A stretch of DNA of 64,000 nt from Bacteroides sp. CAG:927 (lineage in GTDB: Bacteria > Bacteroidota > Bacteroidia > Bacteroidales > Muribaculaceae). The position numbers and the translations under genes were made by a program. The notes beneath the pieces are model-generated. The model ran no database searches. It was given only the letters and a program-made list of their open reading frames with translations, and was not told the DNA's origin. The stretch covers positions 10,612 through 74,611 of the forward strand of contig HF985652.1 in the NCBI GenBank assembly GCA_000431155.1, read 5' to 3'. This document shows, piece after piece, positions 50,515-58,731 of the stretch; position 1 is the first letter of the stretch; every line of letters begins with the position of its first letter.

Positions 50515-51852
50515 ATGCACACCGTAAATAGTTTGCTGCGCCACGCAGCCATGCTGATAATTACTGCCGCCCTGCTCGTGAGCGGCGGATGCTCGTCCAC
50601 CGACTCCGAACTTATGGAACTTGTGCCGTCCTCGGCGCAAAGCGTGATAGTGACCAATCTTACCAAAATGATGGATGAGGCGGGGTACACCACAGCTCCG
50701 CGAACCATGCCGAAATGGATAACAGGAGGCAGCGATATGCTCGGCAAAGATGGGGCCAATGCACTTGACCTTGCCCATATAGTCACATTTGCCATAAACG
50801 GCAGCAATTTTGTGTCAATAGTGAAAGTGACCGACGAGTCAGCACTTGCCACCCTTGCCACAAATGCCGGATTCACACGCGCCGACAGCGACGGCTATAC
50901 CGTGTGGAAAGGGACCGATGCGGATATAGCCGTGAAAGACAATGTGGCATTGATAGCTCCGGAAGCCGTTGCCATGGCCAAAATGGCGGAGACAAAACGC
51001 GAGGAAGACGGCAACTATACGCTGTGGAAAGGTGTCACGGAATTTCTTGACACGGACCGCGCCATGAGCTGCGCGGTATGCGTAGAGCAGGCCGGAACCT
51101 CACAGCGCGGCCAATATGTGTGTCTGGCCCTAAACGGCAATAATGAGGCAGCCTCCATAGATTTCTGCATGATGGAAGCTGACGGAGTGAAAATAAAGAA
51201 TGATGGCGTGACTACGATGCAAACCGATTTTCTGCGTTATTTGCCGCGCAACTTCAATGCAGTGGCAGCATTCGGAGTATCGCCGAAATTCAACTGGGAC
51301 AAGGCAGGAGAAATAATAGAATCCATAGCCGGGGGTCAGGCACGCGGAACATTTGACTCGGTATTTGACCTGCTTAAACAGTGCGACGGCACATTGGCAT
51401 TGGCAGCTGACGGCTACACACTGCCTACCGGCAGCCCGGCAGTACTCGCCATGATACATATGCCACAGGCGAAGGTGGATTCTGTGCTGCGCAATGTGAT
51501 AGAGCAATTCACCTCGGTGGGTGTTCCTGCAAAAATGCGCGAGGACGGCCAGACCGAACTTACGATACCCAACATGAAAATCTATGTCGGGAGCGTGGAC
51601 GGCTATCTTGCCATAGGCACACAGCCGTTTGTCGCAGACCAGAACAACCCGCTCACCACAGTGTTTGAGGGTCAATGCGGAGCAGCATCGGTGCAGCTTG
51701 AGACCTTGCGCACATTCAGCCTGAATCTGAACTACGGTCTTGACCTCAGAGCACAAATGGGCGAAACCGATACAAACATACGCGTAAGCTTTCCCGGCAG
51801 CAACGAGCGCCCGATGGCAAACCTGATTTCACTGATGTCACTATTAATATGA
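50515..51852 (+). CDS. Lipoprotein related to DUF4836/DUF3352-type envelope proteins
   Basis: 445 aa. The signal ends in the lipobox LLVSGGC (Cys26). The mature N terminus ELMELVPSSAQSVIVTNLTKMMDEAG matches the opening of DUF4836-type Bacteroidetes lipoproteins; beyond this it has two alpha/beta halves, with repeated YTVWKG/YTLWKG turns. Function is not established. It overlaps the ABC ATPase gene by 4 nt, so the lipoprotein, ATPase and permease are made together. A lipoprotein partner of a MacB-like ABC complex is the simplest reading. No -7 box was recognised upstream. Confidence 0.75.
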   Translation: MHTVNSLLRHAAMLIITAALLVSGGCSSTDSELMELVPSSAQSVIVTNLTKMMDEAGYTTAPRTMPKWITGGSDMLGKDGANALDLAHIVTFAINGSNFVSIVKVTDESALATLATNAGFTRADSDGYTVWKGTDADIAVKDNVALIAPEAVAMAKMAETKREEDGNYTLWKGVTEFLDTDRAMSCAVCVEQAGTSQRGQYVCLALNGNNEAASIDFCMMEADGVKIKNDGVTTMQTDFLRYLPRNFNAVAAFGVSPKFNWDKAGEIIESIAGGQARGTFDSVFDLLKQCDGTLALAADGYTLPTGSPAVLAMIHMPQAKVDSVLRNVIEQFTSVGVPAKMREDGQTELTIPNMKIYVGSVDGYLAIGTQPFVADQNNPLTTVFEGQCGAASVQLETLRTFSLNLNYGLDLRAQMGETDTNIRVSFPGSNERPMANLISLMSLLI

Positions 51853-52508
51853 TATCAACCATAACACTTGAAAATCTTCTGCCCGCAGTGTTTGCAGGGA
51901 TGGAGAGTCAGGAACCGGTGAAAAGCTCACATGTGTGGCTCAACACAATCAACCTTGAGCGCGGGAACCGTTATCTCGTGGAGGCTGAATCCGGGACCGG
52001 CAAATCCTCACTGTGCAGTTTCATTTACGGAAGCAGAGGCGATTTCAGCGGCCGGATACTCTTTGACGGCACAGACACGGCCACATTCAACACCTCAAAG
52101 TGGTGCGAGCTGAGAAAGCAGTCGCTTGCGTATCTGCCACAGGAGATGCAGCTGTTTCCTGAACTCACGGTGCTGGAAAACATAGCCATAAAGAACAGGC
52201 TCACCAACCACAGGCCAATGAAATGGGTGACAGACATGCTTGAAGAGATGGAGATAGGCGACAAAGCCAACTCTCCGGCGGCCATACTGTCGGTAGGACA
52301 ACAGCAACGCGCCGCCATAATCAGAGCATTGTGCCAGCCATTTGACTTTCTGCTGATAGACGAGCCCGTGAGCCACCTTGACGAACGGAACAACGGCATT
52401 GTGGCCGACATAATAAACCGCGCAGCCCAAGCCGAAGGAGCGGCGGTGATAGCCACCTCGGTAGGCAACAAAATAAACCTTGATTTCAATTGCGTACTAA
52501 AGTTATGA
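51849..52508 (+). CDS. ABC ATPase with altered signature motif
   Basis: 219 aa. Walker A ESGTGKSS, Walker B FLLIDEPVSHLDE and Q-loop YLPQEMQLFPELTV are present. The ABC signature reads LSVGQQQR instead of LSGGQQQR: the first Gly is Val, which in other ABC proteins can weaken or change hydrolysis. The H-loop position is TSVGNK in place of TH, so the usual switch histidine also appears to be missing. The N terminus (MISTITLENLLPAVFAG) is atypically long before the core. It overlaps both neighbours by 4 nt. It may work as a regulated or slow ATPase; a conventional LolD/MacB function is less likely. Confidence 0.88.
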   Translation: MISTITLENLLPAVFAGMESQEPVKSSHVWLNTINLERGNRYLVEAESGTGKSSLCSFIYGSRGDFSGRILFDGTDTATFNTSKWCELRKQSLAYLPQEMQLFPELTVLENIAIKNRLTNHRPMKWVTDMLEEMEIGDKANSPAAILSVGQQQRAAIIRALCQPFDFLLIDEPVSHLDERNNGIVADIINRAAQAEGAAVIATSVGNKINLDFNCVLKL

Positions 52509-53725
52509 GCAAAAGCATAGTATGGCGGCTTTTGCGCCGCAACATAAGCATAGGGCAATTGGCAGGTTACGCAGTGGCAAATCTTGTGGGACTTGCCATC
52601 GTGCTTACGGCAGTGCAGTTTTATCGCGATGTAACCTCGGCAAGAGACGAGGATGACTCATTCATATCACGCGACTATATAATCGTGTCGAAAAAAGTCA
52701 GTTCCGGAATTGGATCGCTATTTGGCGGAGCACGTGAATCCAAAGGATTTTCAGCCGACGAGATAGCCGACCTTGAACGGCAGCCGTGGGTGCGCCGCAC
52801 AGGCAAATTCACGGCGGGAGATTTCAATGTGTCGGTGGCTGTGGATATGGGTGGGAACCAACTGAGCACAGCATTGTTTCTGGAATCCATACCGAGTGAC
52901 TTCTTTGACATATCGCCACGCGAATGGCAGTACACCCCCGAGAGTGGCGAACCGGTGCCGGTGATCATAAGCAAAGATTATCTGACGCTTTACAATTTCG
53001 GATTTGCCTCATCGCGCGGGCTGCCGCAGATAAGTGAGGATATGATGAAAATGATACCCCTGCGCATGTCGCTGAGCGGCAACGGGCACCAGCAATGGCT
53101 CAATGCACGGATTGTGGGCTTTTCATCGCGTCTGAACACCATCGCCGTGCCCGAGACGTTCATGTCATGGGCCAACAAAGAGTTTGGCGAGAATGGGGCA
53201 AGCGACCCGTCACGACTCATCATAGAGACATATGACCCCGGCAACCCCGCCATACAAAGTTACCTTGCCGCGCACGGCTATGAGGCAGCCGGAGACAAAG
53301 TCAATTCGGGCAAAGCAGCCTATTTGCTGTCAATAATAACAGCAGTGGTGACCGGAGTAGGCGTGATAATTTCGCTTCTTGCGGTATTCATACTGTTGTT
53401 GAGCATACGCCTTCTGCTCCAGAAGAACCGCAGCAAACTGATAAGACTGATGATGCTCGGGTATGCTCCGCACACGGTGGCGAGATACTACATGATTATA
53501 GTGGGTGTCATCAACACGGCAGTGCTGGCAGGCGCAATAGCCCTGACGCTTACGGCATCGCACTTCTGGCACGGCCCTATGCAACAGATAGGGATAAGCA
53601 GCAGCGGACCGTTGGTCACTATAATTCTCGGATTTTGGCTGATGCTTCTCATCACTTTGGACAATTTTACAGCTATTTATTTGAACATTAACCGTATATT
53701 CCCCCGACCAGGAAAAAAGATATGA
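52505..53725 (+). CDS. FtsX/MacB-type permease of the unusual ABC system
   Basis: 406 aa. The start MSKSIVWRLLRRNISIGQL was preferred over an upstream frame because it gives a 4-nt overlap with the ATPase stop. One N-terminal helix (about 15-40), a periplasmic core (about 45-270), and three C-terminal helices with LLLQKNRSKLIRLMMLGYAPHTVARYY form the standard FtsX topology. No second permease is present, so a homodimer is likely, unlike the two-permease system at 19.7-22.2 kb. It overlaps hflX by 4 nt. Confidence 0.9.
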   Translation: MSKSIVWRLLRRNISIGQLAGYAVANLVGLAIVLTAVQFYRDVTSARDEDDSFISRDYIIVSKKVSSGIGSLFGGARESKGFSADEIADLERQPWVRRTGKFTAGDFNVSVAVDMGGNQLSTALFLESIPSDFFDISPREWQYTPESGEPVPVIISKDYLTLYNFGFASSRGLPQISEDMMKMIPLRMSLSGNGHQQWLNARIVGFSSRLNTIAVPETFMSWANKEFGENGASDPSRLIIETYDPGNPAIQSYLAAHGYEAAGDKVNSGKAAYLLSIITAVVTGVGVIISLLAVFILLLSIRLLLQKNRSKLIRLMMLGYAPHTVARYYMIIVGVINTAVLAGAIALTLTASHFWHGPMQQIGISSSGPLVTIILGFWLMLLITLDNFTAIYLNINRIFPRPGKKI

Positions 53726-54951
53726 AAGATCTGATTATTGAAAAAGAATCAAGCGAACGCACGATACTCATAGGAATTGTCACGCCCCAACAAAGCGAGG
53801 CAAAAACAATGGAGTATCTTGACGAGCTGGAGTTTCTTGCGGACACCGCAGGAGCCGTGACCGTGCACAAATTCATTCAGAAACTGAACGGCCCGGACTC
53901 GCGCACCTATGTGGGCTCAGGCAAGCTTGAAGAGATACGCAGCTATGTGGAAGAGAACGACATAGGCATGGCGATATTTGACGATGACCTGACCCCGAAA
54001 CAGGTGGCCAACATAGAACGCGAACTTAAAATCAAGATTCTGGACCGCACGAGCCTGATACTGGACATATTTGCCAAACGCGCCCAAACGGCCAACGCCA
54101 AGACGCAGGTGGAGCTGGCCCAATACCAATATCTGCTGCCGCGACTCACACGCCTGTGGACGCACCTTGAACGCCAGCGAGGCGGTATAGGAATGCGCGG
54201 GCCGGGTGAACGCCAGATTGAGACCGACCGCCGAATAATTCTTGACAAAATATCGCGTCTCAAGGCTGAGCTGAAAGATATTGACCGACAGAAATCAATG
54301 CAGCGCAAAAATCGCGGCAAGCTTACCCGCGTGGCACTTGTGGGATATACCAATGTGGGGAAATCCACTCTGATGAACCTTCTCAGCAAAAGTGAGGTTT
54401 TTGCCGAGAACAAGCTTTTCGCCACCCTTGACACCACGGTGCGCAAGGTGATAATAGACAATCTACCGTTCTTGCTCACCGACACTGTAGGGTTCATCCG
54501 CAAACTGCCCACCCATCTTGTGGAATCGTTCAAATCCACACTTGACGAGGTGCGCGATGCCGATGTGCTGCTGCATGTGGTGGACATATCGCATCCCAAC
54601 TTCGAGGAGCAGATAGAAGTGGTCAACCGCACCCTCGCCGATGTGTGCGGCTCGGTCAACAAGCCTGTGATAATGGTGTTTAACAAGGTAGATGCATTCA
54701 CCTACACGCCCAAGGCGGAAGATGACCTTACGGAACGTACCCGCAGCAACATATCCCTTGAGGAGCTGAAAGCCAGCTGGATGGCGAAGATGGGAAGTGA
54801 TGCCGTGTTTGTGTCGGCCAAAACCGGGCTTAACATTGAGGAGCTGAAACAAAAAATCTACGAAAAAGCCAAGGAGGTGCATCTGAGCCGCTTCCCATAC
54901 AATGATTTCCTGTTTCAGAAATATGATGACCTCGCCGACACCACCGACTGA
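53722..54951 (+). CDS. hflX: GTPase HflX
   Basis: 409 aa. HflX binds 50S ribosomes and splits stalled or hibernating ribosomes under stress. The N-terminal HflX domain (about 20-180) with the glycine-rich RGGIGMRGPGERQIETDRR segment leads into the G domain: G1 GYTNVGKST, G3 DTVGFI, G4 NKVD, G5 SAKTG. The start overlaps the permease stop (ATGA), so a housekeeping ribosome factor is translationally coupled to a membrane complex, an arrangement without an obvious functional reason. Confidence 0.96.
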   Translation: MKDLIIEKESSERTILIGIVTPQQSEAKTMEYLDELEFLADTAGAVTVHKFIQKLNGPDSRTYVGSGKLEEIRSYVEENDIGMAIFDDDLTPKQVANIERELKIKILDRTSLILDIFAKRAQTANAKTQVELAQYQYLLPRLTRLWTHLERQRGGIGMRGPGERQIETDRRIILDKISRLKAELKDIDRQKSMQRKNRGKLTRVALVGYTNVGKSTLMNLLSKSEVFAENKLFATLDTTVRKVIIDNLPFLLTDTVGFIRKLPTHLVESFKSTLDEVRDADVLLHVVDISHPNFEEQIEVVNRTLADVCGSVNKPVIMVFNKVDAFTYTPKAEDDLTERTRSNISLEELKASWMAKMGSDAVFVSAKTGLNIEELKQKIYEKAKEVHLSRFPYNDFLFQKYDDLADTTD

Positions 54952-54977
54952 AGAACGGGCAAACAGTGTTAAGAAAA

Positions 54978-55009
54978 TTTGCACACGTGGAAACTAAGTG
55001 GTAAATTTG
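54978..55009 (+). promoter_or_regulatory. Promoter of tRNA-Leu
   Basis: TTTG (54978-54981) and TAAATTTG (55002-55009) are 20 bp apart, a full consensus match, 31 nt before the tRNA. Confidence 0.75.
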
Positions 55010-55040
55010 CCACAATTTTCACGGGCATCTACCCCTGAAA

Positions 55041-55125
55041 GCCCGAATGGTGGAATGGTAGACACGAAGGACTTAAAATCCTTTGGCCATTACCGGCTGT
55101 GTGGGTTCGAGTCCCACTTCGGGTA
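55041..55125 (+). tRNA. tRNA-Leu (anticodon UAA)
   Basis: 85 nt, class II. Acceptor arm GCCCGAA (55041-55047) pairs with TTCGGGT (55118-55124), the end pair being G-T, with discriminator A at 55125. Anticodon stem AAGGA/TCCTT flanks the loop CTTAAAA, giving anticodon TAA. A long variable arm and TPsiC arm GTGGG-TTCGAGT-CCCAC (55101-55117) follow. The 3' CCA is not encoded. Confidence 0.97.
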
Positions 55126-55128
55126 CAG

Positions 55129-55165
55129 AAAAGCTGACAATCGCATGACTGCCAGCTTTTTTTAT
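55129..55165 (+). terminator. Terminator after tRNA-Leu
   Basis: AAAAGCTG (55129-55136) pairs with CAGCTTTT (55153-55160), a 16-nt loop, then further T residues. The reverse strand also has a short T run, so it may serve the convergent aminotransferase gene weakly. Confidence 0.7.
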
Positions 55166-55182
55166 TTTATGTCAATCAGGGA

Positions 55183-56346
55183 CTAAGATTTCAAGGGTGC
55201 AAGCGCCGAGAGCAAAGCGGCACGAGGCATGGCGATATTAAGACGCATAAAGCCGGTGCCGGCTGCACCGAACATGCTGCCGTCGTTCAATGCCAGCCCG
55301 CGGGCTTTGAACCACTCTATAAGCTGCTCCTGTGTCAAGCCGAGTTCACGGCAATCAAGCCACACAAGGAACGATGCCTGCGGTCGCAGCGGTTTGATTT
55401 TCGGACAATTTTCGGCAAAAAATTTCTCCACGGCCTGCACGTTGCCCTCAATGTACGGCAGCAGTTGGTCAAGCCATTGCTCGCCGCAGCGATAGGCAGC
55501 CTCGGTGCCGACAGTGGCGGTAAATGTGGGCGACGAAAATTCGTTGGCCTCCATCCACCGGTAGAACGGATCGCGAAGCCGCTGGTTGGGCACTATCATC
55601 CACGAGCTTACAAGCCCGGGGATATTAAATGTTTTTGAAGGAGCACCAAAAGTAACCGACATCTCAGCGGCCTCGGGACTAACTGAGGCAAACGGAATGT
55701 GCTTGCCACCCCAGAGCATGAGGTCACCGTGGATTTCATCAGAGAGCACAATCACGCCATATTTCTTGGCAAGACGCGCCACCTGACGGAGCGTGTCGGC
55801 ATCCCACTGTATGCCGGCGGGATTATGAGGATTGCAGAGAATCATGAGTTTGGGACGCTCGGTGGAGAATATGCGTTCAAGGCCCTCAAGATCCATGGCA
55901 TAACCGCCATCGGGCTGAGGCAGGAGAGGATTGTTGATCACGAGCCTGTCATTACCTTCGGCCACCTCACGGAAAGGATGATACACAGGCTCCTGAATAA
56001 CCACACGCGCACCGGGACGCGAAAAGAAATTCAGGGCATAAGCAATGCCGCGCACCACACCGGGAACAAAAGCCAGAGCCTTGCGTTCGGGGCGGTATCC
56101 GTGGCGTTTGTTAAGCCACTCGCATATTGACTCCCAATAGCTTTCAGGGGTTTCGGCATAGCCATAAACAGGATGAGAAAAGCGGTCAATGAGAGCTTTA
56201 ACAATATCCGGACAAGCGGCAAATTCCATATCGGCAATCCACAAAGGGGTGAGAGCCGTATTGCCATACAAGCGACCGAGGGCATCATATTTCATAGCAC
56301 CGGTGCCTCTGCGGTCAATTACTGTGTCAAAATCGTATTTTATCAT
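55183..56346 (-). CDS. MalY/PatB-family PLP aminotransferase (probable cystathionine beta-lyase)
   Basis: 387 aa, starting MIKYDFDTVIDRRGTGAMKYD, the usual opening of the family; a start 4 codons upstream is possible. It is a fold-type I PLP enzyme with the lysine in GAPSKTFNIPG and the segment ILCNPHNPAGIQW. MalY/PatB enzymes cleave cystathionine to homocysteine in methionine synthesis, and some members regulate transcription. A substrate cannot be fixed from sequence alone. Its promoter overlaps that of the divergent alarmone gene. Confidence 0.9.
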   Translation of the reverse strand: MIKYDFDTVIDRRGTGAMKYDALGRLYGNTALTPLWIADMEFAACPDIVKALIDRFSHPVYGYAETPESYWESICEWLNKRHGYRPERKALAFVPGVVRGIAYALNFFSRPGARVVIQEPVYHPFREVAEGNDRLVINNPLLPQPDGGYAMDLEGLERIFSTERPKLMILCNPHNPAGIQWDADTLRQVARLAKKYGVIVLSDEIHGDLMLWGGKHIPFASVSPEAAEMSVTFGAPSKTFNIPGLVSSWMIVPNQRLRDPFYRWMEANEFSSPTFTATVGTEAAYRCGEQWLDQLLPYIEGNVQAVEKFFAENCPKIKPLRPQASFLVWLDCRELGLTQEQLIEWFKARGLALNDGSMFGAAGTGFMRLNIAMPRAALLSALAPLKS

Positions 56347-56377
56347 GGAGATTAACAAGAGTGTGCCGCCTCTGCGG

Positions 56378-56396
56378 TATTTTTGCTACAAAAGTA
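56378..56396. promoter_or_regulatory. Overlapping divergent -7 elements of the aminotransferase and rel genes
   Basis: TATTTTTG on the plus strand (56378-56385) and TACTTTTG on the minus strand (56396-56389) both match TAnnTTTG and lie 3 bp apart, so the two promoters occupy the same DNA. A weak minus-strand -33 (CAAC, near 56417) is present; none is clear for the plus strand. Confidence 0.5.
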
Positions 56397-56472
56397 GCGA
56401 ATTTTTATATGTGTATCAACGATTTTTATTAGATTTGTGGTATTGTTGCATTCAACACTCAGGAGTAAAGAT

Positions 56473-58716
56473 ATGGAGCAGGTAAAAATGACACCGGAAG
56501 AAGAAGACCGACTGATAGAAGCGGAATTTCAGGATGTACTAAACGGATACTTGCAGAGCAACCACCGCAAGAAAGCCGAAATCATAGAGCGCGCGTTTCG
56601 GTTTGCCAAAAAGGCACATGGCAGGATACGCCGCCGGTCGGGAGAGCCTTATATACTTCATCCCATAGCTGTGGCCAAGATAGCCAGCCAAGAGATAGGG
56701 TTAGGCTCAACGAGCATTTGCGCCGCACTGCTTCATGATGTGGTTGAAGACACGGAATACACCGTGGAGGATATAGAGCAGCAATTCGGTAAAAAGATAG
56801 CGCAACTCGTGGCCGGGCTGACCAAGATTTCGGGCGGCATATTCGGAGACAGAGCATCGGCACAGGCAGAAAATTTCCGCAAACTTCTGCTTACGATGAA
56901 TGAAGACATCCGCGTGGTGCTGATAAAAATGGCTGACCGACTGCACAATATGCGCACATTAGGATCCATGGCACCCAACAAGCAATACAAAATTGCGGGT
57001 GAAACGCTCTACATATATGCTCCGCTTGCACACCGGTTGGGCCTGTTTGCCATAAAAACCGAGCTTGAGGACCTGAGTTTCAAGTATGAGCACCCCAAGG
57101 CATACGAGCGCATAGAACAGCAAATCAAGGCTTCGGAGGAGAAGCGCCAGAATGTATATAACGATTTTGCCGCTCCGATTCATGAGAAGCTCCACGAAAT
57201 GGGACTGCAATACGACGCGAAGGCACGTGTGAAATCGGTGTATTCGATATGGCGCAAAATGGAGACGAAGCATGTGCCGTTTGAGGAGGTTTACGACCTC
57301 TACGCCATGCGCATAATATTTGATTGCGACGACCCTGCCAAAGAGAAAGGGATTTGCTGGAGCATATACTCCGCAATCACCGACATATACCGTCTGCACC
57401 CTGACCGCACCCGCGACTGGATTTCAGCGCCCAAGGCCAACGGCTATCAGGCACTGCATCTGACCGTGATGGGTCCTGACGGCAACTGGGTGGAGGTGCA
57501 GATACGCAGCCGCAGGATGGATGAGATAGCAGAAAAAGGGTTTGCGGCTCACTGGAAGTACAAAATAGGCGAAAGCGATGAGGAAAGCGAGCTGAATGTG
57601 TGGCTCCGCACCATCAAGGATATACTTGACGATCCCAATCCTAATGCCATTGATTTCCTTGACACACTAAAGCTCAACCTTTTTGCCTCGGAAATCGTGG
57701 TGTTCACGCCCAAAGGAGAACTGATAACTCTGCCCAACGGCGCCACAGTGCTTGACGTGGCATTTGCCCTGCACTCGCAGATAGGCGTGAAGTGTATTGC
57801 GGGCAAGGTGAATCACAAGCTCGTGCCGCTGTCGCAGAAGCTCAACAGCGGAGACCAAGTGGAGGTGCTGACCTCACAATCGCAAACCCCCAAGCCGGAG
57901 TGGATGGAGTTTCTTGCCACGGCCAAAGCTCGCACCCGACTGAGGGCAGCGCTGCGCAAAGAGTTGCAGCCCATGACAGAGCAGGGACGCGAAATGCTGA
58001 CCAAATTTCTCAAAGACGCAGAAGTGGAAGGGACCAACGAGGTTATAACGCGCATGATGTCGTTTTACCATGTGTCAACACGCGAGGCGTTGTATCAGAA
58101 GATAGGGAGCGGCGAAGTGGACCTGAACGGATACGTGCTGCGCGAATCGCCTAAAGCCAATCCCGGCCTGCTCAAAAAGATTTTCCGCCTCGGAACACGT
58201 GGAACGGCATCAACCAAGACCAAGGCCAAAGATAAAGAGCGCAGTGTAGTGACCCCTGACAAAATAAACACCAAGGAGGTTTACAAGCTATATCAGGACG
58301 ACAAGGAGCAGAACTTTGTGTTTGTGGATTGCTGTCATCCGATGCCGGGCGACGATGTGATGGGTTTTGTAAACAACAACAATCAGGTGGAGGTACACGC
58401 TCTCACCTGCCCACGCGCACAGGTACTCAAGGCAAGCTACGGGCCGAGAATTGTGGCCACCGAATGGCAGACAGTACACACCAAGTTCCTTGCCACAGTG
58501 AGCATAACCGGAGTGGACCGGCACGGTATTCTTCAGGAGCTTACCCAAATGATCTCAAATCATCTCAACATAGATATACGAAGCCTGCACATTGACACCG
58601 ATAAAGAAGTGTTTTCATGCCGCCTGAGCGTTCTTGTAGAGGATGCCGAAGTGGTGAACGCACTCTGCGCAAGAGTTAAAAAAATCAAGGGAGTGCAAAG
58701 TGCCATAAGAGTGTAG
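56473..58716 (+). CDS. Bifunctional (p)ppGpp synthetase/hydrolase (Rel/SpoT type)
   Basis: 747 aa. The start at 56473 (MEQVKMTPEEEDRLIEAEF) was chosen over an upstream frame at 56437. Domains in order: HD hydrolase (about 45-200, H-x-D site in LHDVVEDTEYT), synthetase (about 250-370, with YDLYAMRIIFD and the basic RTRD variant of the RxKD loop, suited to bifunctional Rel), TGS (about 400-465, TPKGELITLPNGATVLDVAFALH), a helical/zinc-finger-like region, and ACT (about 670-747). It controls the alarmone level during starvation. The PgpH-type gene follows after 15 nt. Confidence 0.95.
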   Translation: MEQVKMTPEEEDRLIEAEFQDVLNGYLQSNHRKKAEIIERAFRFAKKAHGRIRRRSGEPYILHPIAVAKIASQEIGLGSTSICAALLHDVVEDTEYTVEDIEQQFGKKIAQLVAGLTKISGGIFGDRASAQAENFRKLLLTMNEDIRVVLIKMADRLHNMRTLGSMAPNKQYKIAGETLYIYAPLAHRLGLFAIKTELEDLSFKYEHPKAYERIEQQIKASEEKRQNVYNDFAAPIHEKLHEMGLQYDAKARVKSVYSIWRKMETKHVPFEEVYDLYAMRIIFDCDDPAKEKGICWSIYSAITDIYRLHPDRTRDWISAPKANGYQALHLTVMGPDGNWVEVQIRSRRMDEIAEKGFAAHWKYKIGESDEESELNVWLRTIKDILDDPNPNAIDFLDTLKLNLFASEIVVFTPKGELITLPNGATVLDVAFALHSQIGVKCIAGKVNHKLVPLSQKLNSGDQVEVLTSQSQTPKPEWMEFLATAKARTRLRAALRKELQPMTEQGREMLTKFLKDAEVEGTNEVITRMMSFYHVSTREALYQKIGSGEVDLNGYVLRESPKANPGLLKKIFRLGTRGTASTKTKAKDKERSVVTPDKINTKEVYKLYQDDKEQNFVFVDCCHPMPGDDVMGFVNNNNQVEVHALTCPRAQVLKASYGPRIVATEWQTVHTKFLATVSITGVDRHGILQELTQMISNHLNIDIRSLHIDTDKEVFSCRLSVLVEDAEVVNALCARVKKIKGVQSAIRV

Positions 58717-58731
58717 CGCAACAGATTATAA

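Noticed and set aside
55041..55125. Protein-coding frame crossing tRNA-Leu
   Set aside because: The tRNA cloverleaf with class II variable arm and its own promoter explains this sequence fully.
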